From positions 15,916,501-15,980,500 of the forward strand of contig CM076960.1 in assembly GCA_039566865.1 (NCBI GenBank): DNA of 64,000 bases, in the 5' to 3' direction. The position numbers and the translations under genes are program-made. The notes under the pieces are model-generated. The model worked only from the letters and a program-made list of their open reading frames with translations, was not told the DNA's origin and made no database searches. The stretch is from Aurelia coerulea (lineage: Eukaryota; Cnidaria; Scyphozoa; Semaeostomeae; Ulmaridae). How positions within the stretch are numbered: position 1 is the first letter of the stretch; the number at the start of each line of letters is the position of its first letter. This document shows, piece after piece, positions 12,701 through 27,300 of the stretch.

Positions 12701-15220
12701 GGTTTTAAGAGGAGTTGTGTGCTTATAGCAAAAGAAGAAGGGTAAATCTAAAGTTCTGTGTGGCGGATTTTGTTTATTTGATCCAGAAGCCGAGCGGGAG
12801 GCATTGTATTTCTCGCGTATTTAGGGCTCGAATGAAACAATTACTGCTCAGCTCCTGAATCAAATAAACAATATACGCCAGGCGGAAGTTTAGATTTACC
12901 CTTCTTCTTTTGTTATAGGCAAACAACTTCTCTTAAAAAACACCTTTCGCTTGAAGGCGAGAGTTTGCGCTACTAGTCTCAGGGGAACTTTTGCGGTTGT
13001 GTTTGTTTTGAATTACTGGTTGAGAGAATTTCCTTTGTCTGCAGTCGCTAATCGCTTTGAATTGAGGTGTCAATCAAAAGCAACTGATGTTATTGTATTA
13101 CATAATCAGCCCTTGTTACTCAGTTGATGAATTCCCGTAAACTATTCTTCGTGGGCCTTCCCTAAAACAGTAAATGAGTGGCGCAACTTCATCCATTTTT
13201 CAACGATTAAAATTTAACTCAGGCATTGCTTTCTAATGATACGGAAACTTTTGAAATGCAATAATACTTTCCCATCAATTCTAGCCATCAACAAGTCAAA
13301 ATGTACATGGTAATGAACAGACTATTTCTTTCCGTTTTTGGGCATATTAAGAAATCGAAATTTAGGTTAATTCCTAATTTCAGAAGGAAATAATGAACCT
13401 AAAATAATGAATAATATCTGGAAAATCAAATTAAAACCGCAGTAAGATGATGGATTGAAAATTTTACACATTGGTTGCATTTCTTTTCCTGTACGATATT
13501 TCAAACAGTGACTGCATTTTTGTGACTCACGCGGAATAACCTAACAGATCTATCCCTCAAATTTTCGGCAGGTTCTTGCCTAAATCTCTTGTCTTCAATC
13601 CAGAGTAAAAGTATGGGGTAATGCAAGAACAAACAAATATTAAAAACAGATAGAAACAACTTACGCCTCTCTTTCATCCCTGTCTCTCTTTATTCTTTTT
13701 AATTCTCGAACCTTCCATGCTTCGTACTAAGGTAAGAAAAGACGATAGAATGTTATTTTTCATTACTGATTCACAGCCGTAGAGAGGTGTAACAAATAAG
13801 AAAAAAGGTATTACAATTAATTATTTTGAAATTTTAAACACATCATCTTTCATTTAACTGCCTGGGCCTCCTGTGGTCGGGGTGTTAAACGTCGCTATTC
13901 TCTAATTTTTATCAAAATCTGTAAAATCTACAATTTTGCTAAAAATCAAACAATTTTTCTCCATCAGCTGAAATATCAAAATAGCTACGCTCCTACAAAG
14001 CGAAACTACGAAATCACAACATGAGAAACTAACTGTGGGACACCTGAGATTTAAACCGATTTTAGTACATATGAAATAATTTTGTATGCATTAATTATTA
14101 AATTTTTATGTTATAATTACCTCCTCTTCATCATTTTCGTCATCAGTGACTACAACTTGTTCTTCAGTAGCAGCTGGAAGGTGAAAGATTAGCGACTTTA
14201 ATCATTTATTAATTCAATTTCAAGAAATTCAAAATGAAACACAGACAGTAGGCAAATCTTAAATTAGAATTTATTTTTGGCTCTTTATTATCTGTAATCT
14301 GATCTCATTCAACAAGGAGTTTAAAACTGAGCCAAAAATGGAATTAAAACCGCAATTTCGCAAAATATCTGCATATTTGACAACTTATATCTGAACCGTA
14401 CACAGTGTGCACAAGTTCACGAGTTGCCATGCAGCTAGTATGCTGATCACCGGAAGGGCACATTGGGTTTTTGATTATGTATCGCTACAAATAAAGACTT
14501 TACTGATGCAGACTTAACTTAATTTGAAAAAACTACAAAATGAACATACGATTGTAAAAAGATCTTAAAGTTAGTTGACGGAGCCAAGTATCTATTTAAT
14601 CTATAAATAGGACAAAGAAAGGCCTACGTATACTATCGTTCCTTCCTGCTAAATTATGTTCACGCACGTGTCGAGATCATCAAATACAATAGCCTAATTT
14701 TAGACGTGCATATGCGGTTCTTGAGTTAGCTATTTATCTCTGTCAATTGACTTTAAATTTTTGATTTATTTTTAGGTCTTATCAAACGGTTATCACCTTT
14801 CCTACTAAACCCGAAGCAACAATCAAACTAAGGTAGCCAGCTTAGCCAGTAGCCAGAATGTTTACATTACAGTATACCAGGTCCGGTTGTACTACAGTAA
14901 AAACCCGCACATAAGAACCTAAGATCTTGAACTCAGCCTGTTTAGGTTCTTATGCAATGAGGAACATCCAGTAATCAGGGTATAGGTTCTTAACACAGGG
15001 AAATATGCGAATCTAAATCTTAGCCAAATTTAGTTACATTCTTGGCCCTATCCACTTCAACCCAAGCTTACCCAGTTTACCCCTGCAGGCCCTGCCTATC
15101 ACAGTTCTGTAAGTAGTGTTTTGGAGTCCATGAAGGAGGTTGATTGGCAAAAAGTTGCATTTATTTCCCAACGAATGAATGAAAGGCTTTATTAAGAACC
15201 TAGTTAAGATATTATTATTA

Positions 15221-15305
<85 letters not shown>

Positions 15306-18300
15306 CATTATTTATACACGATAAAATCCCTTCAGCAAAACTTAATATACATAACTACAAACCCTACAAAAAAAATATATAAAAAATGAATTTCATTGTT
15401 CTAGGGTGGGGCTGATCTTCCAGGGAGTCGTGTTTGAGTTGAATTCAGCTCCTCAAATGTATTTTGAGGTGTTTTTTAAATTGTTGCAAAGTAGAGAGCT
15501 CCCTGATGGTAGTAGGGATCTCGTTCCAAGCTTTCAGACCCGAATAATGAAAGCTTTTCTTTGAATACTCAAGATTATATCTTGGAATTTGAATATCCGT
15601 GCAGTTTCTTGTTTTATAATTTGAGTGCGTGTTCAGCCTGAAATGGTTCTTATTTATTGAGTACAAACTATACTATTTCAGGCTGTAGGTTCTTAATAGA
15701 TGAAGGTTCTTATGTGCGGGTTTTTACTGTAAATGATGCATCTACGTTTGCTGCGCCATAAAATCATGAGTTATGCACCGATTTGAAAGAAGTACCCAGT
15801 CATTTTGGAGCAAAAAGGCTAACTTAAATGCAGACATGTGTTTCACTGAAAACAGTTATATCATTCAAGAGTTGTTTGGAAGCAATTCATTTCATTCAAA
15901 TCTATGACAATTCACGATTCTGGCAAACCTGGATATTGGGATTGATATTTCAGGACTCCCAGTAATTTATATGCCTGCAGCACACCGGCATAAGTATTCA
16001 ACCAGAGATTTACAGAAAATTCTCCTAAACTACATCTAAGATCCTTCCTTTAACTTAAACCTTAAGATCAGAGCTTTAATGCTTTTAGAAATCGACCAGA
16101 CAACAGGGGCACAATGACACCCTGGGCAGCGAAAAATTAAACACATTGGATGACGCAAAACTTAATTCAGATTGTGATGGATTTTCTATTAGCAGTTAAT
16201 TTTAGAGTTTACATCTGTGTTATCAGACATTTATCTTAAGCTTGAAGAAAAGGCATGCTGGTCGCCAAAAATATGACAAAATTAGCAAACATAAAAGAGG
16301 TTGAAAATGTTGTAAGTACTCTCAAATTGAAAGTTAATTTTAGTCCGAAGACTGACATCATCTGGCAACCAAATCACAAAGTTTTAAACGAGAGGTAACT
16401 TTTGAATAAAGCAAAGATTTGTGCCCGGGGGGGGTACATGACTTGAGGATGGACGGGGGTCTGCCGCCCGGTTTTCAGAAAGCTACCCTCTTCTAATTAC
16501 CGAAACTTGCTTTTGATACCCACTTTTATGATGAATTTTCGCGGAAAACTGCCCATTTTGACCATTTTATGCGAATTTCAGCAAAACCCCACCCATGTTT
16601 ATGACAAATCTGGCGAGAAAGGACCCTTGTTTAGAGAATTTTGGGCCCAAAAACCCACCCATATGGGCGGCACATACCCGTACCCTAAATATGTTATGTA
16701 CCCCCCCCGGGGATTTGTGAGATTTTGATAAACCGATGCTTTTTTCAATAAAGCGAGGTTATGCGAGGAATTTCACAATCATGACTGACTAACTCTTATG
16801 GAACGCAATTTAGATTTATCACCTTAGCTTCTTGTATCCCTGCAGTAAACCTTGCTCAACAGGGACTCATAAAGAAACGGTAGCAACATGACACTGCCTA
16901 GGTTCATACTCAGCTATCAATTTGACTTGCTACAAGTCTCAGTATAAATCTCAGAGAGTGCAGTGCCTCAGATGAGAGGGTTCTAAATGAAGGAGTCAGA
17001 AGGAAGGAAGAGAAATTGCGACTTGTGACCCTTGTCAATTCATACTTGGATCTTGCTTTGCATGAACTGAAAAATAGGATCAGTCAAGGGGGTAATAAAA
17101 AGAAGGACTCGTTCTTCCCCTCCTCCGCCGCCCTCGCGCTGCGCGCTCGTTCGCCTCCGGCTTCGCCTTCAAAATGAAAATGAAAATGAAAATAAGCTTA
17201 TCTTCACCATGGGAGATTTCAACATCAACTTGTTAAATTATGAAAATCATACACCTACGAATGAATTCATTAATATGATGTTTTCTAACCATCTTCAGCC
17301 TTCAGTTCTTCATCCAACCCGAATCACTGACACATCCTCTACCCTCATTGACAACATTTTTGTAAACAGTGCCCCAGATTCCAAAATTCATAGTGGGAAT
17401 ATTTTGTCTCTAATATCAGACCATCTACCCCAATTTTGCATCATTTATGATTGTAAATTTGATTACAAAGCCTCATCTTACCTTTCTTATGATTACAGTC
17501 ACTTTGATGCCAATAAGTTCCTGGCTGAGTATGCTGAAATTGACATGTCCTTCCTTGCTGATCAAAATATTAATCTGGATGGAAAGTTTGATAGCTTTCT
17601 ACTAGGTCTTCATTGTCTCATTGATAAGCATTGCCCCAAAAAAAAGCTAACTAAAAAAAGATTAAAACTAAGAAATAAACCCTGGATTAAGTTGCGTATA
17701 CAAAAAATGATGAAAATCAGAGATAAGTTGTTTCAAAAGTTCAAATCAACCAACTCCTCAGCTGATCTAAGAGCATTTAAACTGTTTCGCAATCGTGTTG
17801 TGAATGAAATAAGGGAGAGTAAGAAAAATTATTATCATCAGTATTTTGATGATAATAAGAGTAACATGAAAATGCTTTGGAATGGCATCAAGAATATTAT
17901 CAGTTTAAACTCAAACAATCTAGATACTATTTCTTATCTGACAGACAAAGACGGCTCCCGAATCTCTGATCCAGGCAAGATGGCAAATGAATTTAACCAT
18001 TTCTTCACTAATGTTGCAAATGATATCACGAAGACAATCCCAAGGGTTCCTAGATCTCCATTTTCATACTTAGCTAATCCTAATGTGGATTCTATTTTCC
18101 TTTCCCCTTGCACTTCTAATGAAGTATCATCTGTTATTCAGGCTCTAAAGAATGGTAAATCTTGTGGTCCCAATAGTATCCCAGTCAAATTATTGAAGAT
18201 ACTTGAGTCACCGATCTCTTTTCATCTTGCTAGTTTGATCAATGAGTCTTTTTTAACAGGTATTTTCCCTGATAAGTTAAAAATTGCAAAGGTGATTCCA

Positions 18301-21300
18301 GTGTTTAAGAAAGGTCTCACTACCAAAAAGTCAAACTATAGACCAATTTCTCTGCTTTCCATTTTCAGTAAAATATTTGAAAAAATAATGTATCAACGCC
18401 TTTATAAATTTCTTGATATATGTGAGTTGCTGTTTAACATGCAGTTTGGGTTTCGTAATGGTCACTCAACTGATCATGCGCTAGTCAGTTTAACTGAGAG
18501 TATAAAATCATCACTTGATAATAATAGAGTTGGTTGTGGTATATTTATTGATCTACAAAAGGCCTTCGATACTGTCAATCATGATATTCTCTTGAAAAAG
18601 CTGGAACACTATGGTATCAGAGGAACTGCCTTAAGTTGGTTTAAGTCTTACCTTAGTGATCGTAAGCAGTTTGTTTCAGTTAATGGTATCTCATCATCTA
18701 CATGTGACATAACATGCGGTGTTCCACAGGGGTCTGTACTAGGTCCTTTGCTGTTCCTAATCTACATTAATGACTTACCAAACTCATCTAAAATATTGAC
18801 TTTCTTTTTATTTGCTGATGATACCAATATTTATTTTGAAGCGAATGACCTGACAAGGCTAACCAAAAAAGTTAATAAGGAACTTAGCAAAGTAAAATCC
18901 TGGCTTGATTGCAACAAACTTGCTCTGAATATTGACAAAACAAATTTTATCCTATTTCATTCCCCCAGGAAACAATTACCAGACTTGATAAACCTTAGAT
19001 TTGGCAAGAAAAGTATCAAAAGGACTAAGTATGTTAAGTTTCTAGGTGTACTTGTTGATGAGCATCTTTCTTGGAAATACCACATCAATGAACTTTGTAA
19101 AAAACTTTCTAGGACTACTGGAATCTTCTTTAAAGTCAGACACTATGTTCCTCTACAGACCCTGATCTGTCTCTATAATTCACTCTTCTCGTCTTTTCTC
19201 AATTATGGTATTATAGTATGGGGTCTTACCTATGACACTTACTTAAATCAGTTGTTCCTTTTGCAGAAGAAAACCCTAAGATGTATAAAATTCCAACCAT
19301 TTACTGCTCCATCTGCACCTTTGTTTCACACATTAAAGATAATCAAGCTTCAGGACATGCTTCATTTAAATATATCAACATTTGCCTATAAAGCTATAAA
19401 TAAACTCTCACCTGTCTGCTTTTATAACTACTTTACTCCAAATTCTTCTGTTCACAGGATTGGAACTCGTCAGTCTACCAGAGGTGATCTGTTTCTTTCT
19501 TTAAAAAGGACCTCCCTTTATGGACTCCAAACAGTCCAATATTTTGGCTCTAAATTATGGAATACTCTTCCACTTTTCATACGCGTTGCTGGCTCTATTT
19601 CACTCTTTCGGTCTAAATTGAAAGCTTATTATATCGACTCCTATGTCTAGTTTGTCTGTCTCTCTTCTTCCGCATCAAGGTTTGTCATTTCCTCGGGGTA
19701 CATCTGGTTCATAGTTTTTTATCTTGATATTTTTTTAGTTTCTTTGTTTTTATGGGGGGGCTCTCTCTCGATTAGTTTACCTACTTAGAGAGCTCCTCCT
19801 TAATCGATCTATACTATATACAATCATGTAATATCCTTTCCTTTTGCTTATATTGTAGTTTTGTATTTGATGTTATTAATTTAGTATTGTATTTATTTGT
19901 AATGTAATTGTGTAGAATTGTATATAGTATAGATTGATGATCAATGAAACTGAACTGAACTGAACTGAACTCATAACAGTTAAAGTTAATTGACGGAGCT
20001 AAGCAGAGGTAATCTACAAATAAAACAAAGAAAACGACTGTGCACTAAATGTACCTCTAGCAAATTACTATCGACGCACGTCTCGAAATCATCAAATATA
20101 ATAGGCTATTTCTAGACTTGCACATGCAGCTCTTGAGGCAATGTTCACACTGCTTCGTATTCATTTCTATCCGTTTTCATATTGATTCGTTTTACCTCTT
20201 CACATTGCTCTGGGTTAACATCAAAACGCAACCAAACCAAGCGTTCACATTGCTCTGCTCCGGATACAAAGAAAACGCTGTGAAAACGAGACCACTGCCA
20301 CTCATTGAAATTGGGAGTTTCGGTGCCAAAGCATTACAAAGCATTACACCCCAAGCATTACACTAAGTTGAAATGAGTCAGCCATGTTGAGAGAAGTTGT
20401 TGAAATTGGCGCGCGCTATGCATGTTGTTGAGTTGTTATTGTTGTTAGCGTATTCAAAAGTATCCGCATTTGCGTTTTCGGTGTTCACACTGCGTTTTTG
20501 AGTTTTAAAAAGTCTCCGTTTTCAAAAGTCTCTGTTTGAAAGTGCGTTTTCGAAAGTCTCCGTTTTCAGGATGGCGCATTGTGAACGCAAGGCAAAAACG
20601 GACACTTTTTTATTCGTTTTCATATGAATACGGAGCAGTGTGAACGGGGCCTGAGAGAGCCATTTATCTCCGTCAACTGCCTTGAATGACGAAAATGTAG
20701 TGGCATACGTAACTATGAACCACAATAGGATTCGTCGAATTTTAAAAGAGCTGATTGCCGCCGATTGTTCTGATGAGCTGATTGTTTTTTTGGCAAGGGC
20801 CTAAATATAGTCAAGCTTTGCAAAACAATTTCACGGTTCTCTTTCTACTATAGAAATATAATTCATGTTGAAGAGCACCGGGAAACAACAAGGGGATCAG
20901 ATAATCAGCACACTTAAAGGGAATCGACATAGTTAAAAGCTGGCCCGAGCCAAGTTAAAAATATAATCTATTGTATTCAATAACTTTGACGCCTGCCGTT
21001 TGATTGTGTGGCGAAGGAAACAATGGGTTTGTGGGCGTTTCTTCAGCCTATTTATAGCAGCTTGTCGATATAGCTATGTCTATTCCCTTTAAACTTATGA
21101 CTTTATTCACAGTATTGTCTGTCAAAATAACTCCAAATAATGTCTAAACTTCTAGACACTGCCAGACATACTACTACTAACATCCAGAGCATTGTCAATA
21201 TTTCACTCAATAAGAACTGACCCTATATGGTAATAACATTTGAAAAGGGTCTCAAGAAACTCATCTTTGACCAAAAACACTTACGAATTCCATACATATG

Positions 21301-24300
21301 TTGAGAAAAAACCATCTGTCTTTCGAGACTGAGAAAATTGCATCTTAATCATCGATGCATAACAAATAATTTTTGAAGAGATTTGAAGAAACGTATAACA
21401 CCCTTCTGTTTACAAGAACGTTTATCTTTTCCAGCTTGGACATAACATTTTCTGAATTTTGCATTTAGTTTAAAATATAGTACATTACGTACTTTAAACA
21501 GTTAATCTCCTCCGAGTAAGCGGCAAAAGCTATTAACTTACTGTACATCTGAAATTAAAAGCATTAATGTCAGATCTCTGCGCCCGCTTTTTTTGCTTTA
21601 CTCCGTTTCTACCCATGTGATAAGATTTCTCACAGTTGATTGCATCGAAACTTGCCTTTGGGGGTTCTTGCTATGCTGCTAAAGATGTTGCCTAATCTCA
21701 GCCTGAGCTTGCAGAAGAGTTCCCATAAGAAATAATACCCCATGATGTTACTGTAATAACCACCATGCAATTACTGCAATAGTATTTCATTTTATTGAGA
21801 ATTAGGCTTTGTTGTTATTGAGTGATTATTATTTCGGAGGCCTATATCTGAAGACTAACACGTCAGACATGGGATTTCAAAGTTGTGCAATTAAAAGGAC
21901 AACTTCGTAGTCTCTCTTGGGACATAAATTTGCAGGAAAAACAAAGAATTTAATGAAGCCAAAATTCGGAAACAAAAGAAACATTACGCTACAGCTGAAG
22001 TTGGTGTCAAGTGGCTTAAAGTCCCTATTACGATTCAGAGAATGGGTGGTTTTTGAAAAAAAAAGTTTGTAAAAATTCAGAATGATAGCGTTGCATTTCT
22101 ACGAAGATGTAGTCTGCGGTGCGACCTCTACGGGGGAGGAAAAATTGAAGGAAAGGAAATGTATTATACGATATTATACGATATTTCCCTTCCTTCAATT
22201 TTTCCTCCTCCGTAGAGGTCACACTGCAGAGCGCAGACTAACGAAGATGATGAGGAACATTGTATTCAGTCTTGGTTTCCTGTAGACTTCTTTCAAATAA
22301 AACAAAACTTTTTGCTTACCGCCTTGTTCTTCTTTAAGTTCTTCACGAATAATGTCGTTAATCATCTACAAAGGTAGAACGAACAAATCATTAGCGTTAA
22401 GTGAAAAATTTTATCACAACAACTTGCAAGCTGCTTCGTTGAATAGCTAAGAACTTACAAACTATTGTGATCTAAACTCGTGGCCAAAAGTTATTAGACG
22501 ATGGAACAAAACCTAGGTTTTTCGAACATCAACCCCCCCCCCCTCTCCCCCTAAGTTAACGTTGTTGGAACAGATTAACATTAAAAACAGTCCATAAACC
22601 ACAGGCTTATTCTGGAAAAATACGACATTGACTTCGGGGGGAGGGGTTTGGAACACAATAAAGGGTTAGAGCTCTAAAAAGGTAGCATTTGGGCCTTCTT
22701 TCACGGCTGTCCAGTAACCTTTTGGCCACGATTGTAGGTTCTTACGTAGGTCTCTGAACCACTACAAGAATAGTTACTCAGCAAAAATTTTAACCAATTT
22801 ATAGTCTATTTTTGAATCATTTCATCACTTTTTGCATGCCACGGAAAAATTTGATTCTTTTATCTTAACAGCGTCGTATAGATTTGAAGAATTACCCCGT
22901 CGAAAGGAAATTTTCGTTGCAAATCAATGAGTGATTTAGTGATTTAGTGAGTGATTTAGTGATTTAGTGAATAAGCCAATTCCAAAGAGTTATCAAGAAG
23001 GTTGTAAACCACTATAAAATTTGGAACCTTTTCTGCCCGTTCTGCCAAAGGCTATCAACCAGGCTTTCTTTTTTTCAAGGGCTGCTCGCAATCTGGACAG
23101 TTCGTTGGAAAGCGCAGTTTGATGATAAAGTGGAGGATGAGAAAAGCGACGACAATCATTTTACAATTCATTTTATCGACTTTCATTCCATGTTAACAGT
23201 TGACATTTCCAGGAGACGGTATATAAGAGACATAATCGGTTAAAAAAGAAATATAAATTAATTTGACGTAAACATGTTTTTAGAACGTTTCGAACCAGGC
23301 TTGGTTCATCTTCAGCAAATCTAATAAATCAATATGGCAATTTATACCAAGTAATTTTACCAAGGAATTTACACCATGTTTACATCAAATTAATTTATAT
23401 TTCTTTTTTAACCGATTATGTCTCTTATATACCGTCTAAGTCTCCAGGAAATGTCAACTGTTAACATGGAATGAAAGTCGATAAAATGAAGTGTAAAATG
23501 ATTGTCGTCGCTTGTCTCATCCTCTACTCGCAATCTTTACCCCAAAAAACACAACTGTAAACAATGAAACTTCATCTGACTCTTACTCTGGCTGCCGATC
23601 TTTTTCTTTCATCTACCAATTTCTTTGCTTTTTCTTCTGAAACTTCATTATCATGCAATATCTTCTCTCTTTCCTGAATCGTTACACGATCACTTCTAAA
23701 GAAAACAAATATAATGTTTCCTCATTACACGATCAAAACTTTCAGGAGGAAAACGATCACTAATGGTACGATTTCCTCGTTGTATCTTTTAAAAAATCAT
23801 CAAGCCATCGTCGCCATTCAGTTTATCTTAAAAATAAGTTCATGGATTTGAAATTTACAACCTGGTTGCATAGTTTTTCCTGCACGATTCTTAATAGGGC
23901 TCTTGCTGATAACAGTACTTCCTTGTACCGATAAGGTATTTACCGTAAAAGCTCTATTAAGCCCCGGGGGGGCTTATTTCATTTTGGACACTTTTTAGTC
24001 CTTTTTGCACCACATTTTGCGGCTTAATCATACAATTTTACGAGTTAAATGCATTAATTCGACAAAGTTTTATCTCAAAACATATCAAAATTAACATGCA
24101 AACTTATGTAGCTAAATAAATGGAGAATATTTGGTAGCCTGTGGAATTTGATATAAGGGGGGGGGGCTTAATTGAGAGGGGGGGCTTAATAGAGCTTTTA
24201 CGGTACCCTGTATAAACATGTATACTATTATCATTATTTTGCAAACGGTGGATACATTTGTCTCGCCCGGTACTTTCTAGAAGCTTAACATTGCTTTTAG

Positions 24301-27300
24301 ACTGCAACTTTTGTGAGAAGTTTCGACTTTTGAAATTAGAATTACAAATTGTATTTTGAAATGGGGAAATAGATCTTTTATAGGAACTATGCGATAAACG
24401 ATTACGGAAAAGACAGCGTCGGGGGGCATTTGACCAAGATGCATTATGTTCTATAATGGAATCAACCACAATTCTATAGAAGTTGGATCTTTAAACGCAA
24501 TGCATCTTGGTCAAATACCCCCTGACACTTCTATTCAGAAGTCAATAGATCTATTATTTATTCTACAAAAGGGCCTGGATCGAGCAATAATTTAACATTT
24601 TCCAATAAGCCAATAGAGGATAACCTTCAAGAAAACCATAGTTTCTGAAGGTCTACAATATGGTGACAAGCAGAAATCTGTAGCTTTTCTGGTTTAGGAT
24701 TTAGAAACTTGATGACGTCATAGCCTCAAATTTAATGAATGCCGGCGTTTTGAAACTAATCAAGTTATCAAAAAATTTCAACGGCAGATTTACAGCAAAA
24801 AGCTCTACGTTTTTCCAAGCCATTTAATTCAAAGAAAACTGTAATAAAATTTTACACCAACCTTTGCAAAGATTTGAGCCCTATGTTAATGAAAACTTTA
24901 CTTACTTTCTAACGAATACAGGTTTGAGCCGCAATCCAGTTTCATCATCTGAGTCGGAATATTCTTCGTATTCTGATGACTAACGAAAAAGGAAAGAAAT
25001 AATCTATCTGAAATCCAGGAATCACACAGCATCAGTAATACAATTGCTCATTGCAAGAGGCCTTCTCCTTACCCATTGACGGCATATGATACCCTTCAGT
25101 CGTTCAATTTTCACACAGAAGAAATGGCAAACACTGAAAGTTACTACATGTGTGAAAATCAAAAGAAGCTAACTTTTGGCCAACTTTGCTTTCTATTAGC
25201 TAAAAAATTGCTGTCAATAAACACTGCCTTTTTCACACGGCGAAATTAACTGTCCTCTTGATCACTACTAGCCTGGCAGGCAATGTTACGACTATGGAAT
25301 AATTACTCGCACAAAGCAAATGCAAGAACCATCGAGGGTACGAACAGTAAGAGAGGTGCAAGAATCATAAGGAATAAGGCATAAATATTGCACATACCTT
25401 TTAGCTATTCTACAAAAGAATCTGGACCGCATGATATTTTTACACAGTTTGTAGAAATCTGAAGAAGTTTCGAATGTGCACAACAGCAATGCAAGCTGTA
25501 CCACCATTCAATCGAACATTGTTCTTTCTTTTGTATAAAAATGTACAAAAATGTCGCTTGATCCAGACCTGATCCAGATCCTTTTGTAGGACAGTTAAAA
25601 AGGTATTTTATAGCAACAAAATAAAACAGTCCATTTACCTCTTCTTCGTCCTCTTCATCTTCAATATCTTCTTCAACATCAAGGATATCCTACAGAGAGA
25701 TGAATATTTAAGAAAAAGAAACAACATCACAAAATATTAAATAGATGGAATAAATAATCATTACGGAACACTTCTTGTTGCTCTGTCCTTTGCTTTTATG
25801 TACAAAGACAAGACCTCCTCGCTGGAATCTATGCATTAATACGACCACTTGGATAGGTAAATCTTGCAAATAAAGCTTTCTTACAATTTTTATTGTATGG
25901 CAATAAAGATTTTCCAATTCACTGAATAGACATATTCTTGAGCTTACGCTACATTTATCCATGAAACTGGTCGATTCGAGTGAATTTCTGTAGTCATTTA
26001 CCCATCCCTTCATAAGCCACTCAATTTTGTAACTTGTTTGCTGGAATAGTCGTGTAGTTAAAATAGTTGTTTTCTTTTATTGCCTTCATTTGATGGCATT
26101 GGGGTAGACACAGCCTTTTTCTCCCTGGAGTGGATCGTCCTAGTAGTATTGTAGAGTAATTTTGTAAGTAGTGTAACTCGTAATGTGTATTGTGAATATG
26201 TGTATATATAAAAAAATAATCGTTAAACGGAATGAAGGATCAAGCATTTAGCAATAAAGATTACAGTCATTTACAGATCAAGATCTTTTTTCAAGAACAT
26301 AAAATCAGAGCACACTGTCTTTGGTACTAACAATACACAACGAGATATTACGAGAAAGGTCCGATGAAGCTATTGGGACATGGATAACTTTGAATAAATA
26401 CTTTACCCTTTCTTGTTTCGCCTTTTGTTGCGCCTTTCTTCGTAGTGCTTCTCTTCTGTTTTGTATTTCCTACAAATGATCATAATCTTATCAACAACTC
26501 GTAGACTGAAAATAAATAATTTGGGGCAGAAAAGAGTTGCATTGCTGATTATTTAAGGTTGAAAAGACTTGCGTTGCTAAACAAAGTTTAGACTTAAAAT
26601 CAATTTGTAATTTAAAAATAGGAACATCTTTAGCAGCAAAAAACATTCACTTCTTTCAACCTGATCCCTGATCATATTGCACTCTATTTTTTCAAAAACA
26701 TTCAAATCTTCTCACTCATACCCTTTAGTAATTGTTCACAAATCCTTTGTTTTCCCATTCTCCAAACCTCTTTTCAAGGAAGCAGTACATGGCATTTTTA
26801 TTTTACCTCTTTAAAGGGGCTCCGTCGTCAAAATGTAAACAAAACGATGACTTTTGCAGATTTTTTGAAAGGTGATATCACACAGGATTATCGTATTTTT
26901 TTCAAAATGAAAGTTGCTGTTAGGGCATTAATCATTGTACTTCACTAAGGAACAAACCAAACATTCATATCTTCTACGATTGCTCGGATAGAAGTGGATT
27001 TTTAACGGTCACTTTTTGGTGGCTTGGGTGACGCAGCATAGCTTCCAAATCTTTAACTCGGCGTAAAAAGGTGGGTGTAAAATTCAATGACCTATTTCTT
27101 CTGATTGAATGGCTTGAAAGAAACCTTAGATACTTATCTATAATTCTACCGTTGGACTTTCCAGAAATTTTGAATATCTTTCAAAATTACAGCGTATTTC
27201 AAATTTCAGCTCATTTGAGGATGTGACGTCATCAAATTTCTAAATCATAAACCAGATGAGTGACAGACTTTTGCTTGATACCATATTGTAGGCATTCATA

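Larger units (their letters stand above)
14893..15731. mobile_element. TA-flanked TIR element (MITE) with nested LINE tail
   Basis: Ends are TA-CAGTAAAAACCCGCACATAA at the left and the inverted copy ending ACTG-TA at the right. The same ends delimit the copy at 4,271-4,882. TA target duplications suggest a Tc1/mariner-type transposase. No transposase is encoded. Confidence 0.75.

Noticed and set aside
17209..17250. ATG at 17,209 as a genuine start of a LINE protein
   Set aside because: The ATG is the Met of the conserved MGDFN motif in the middle of the endonuclease; the element is 5'-truncated.
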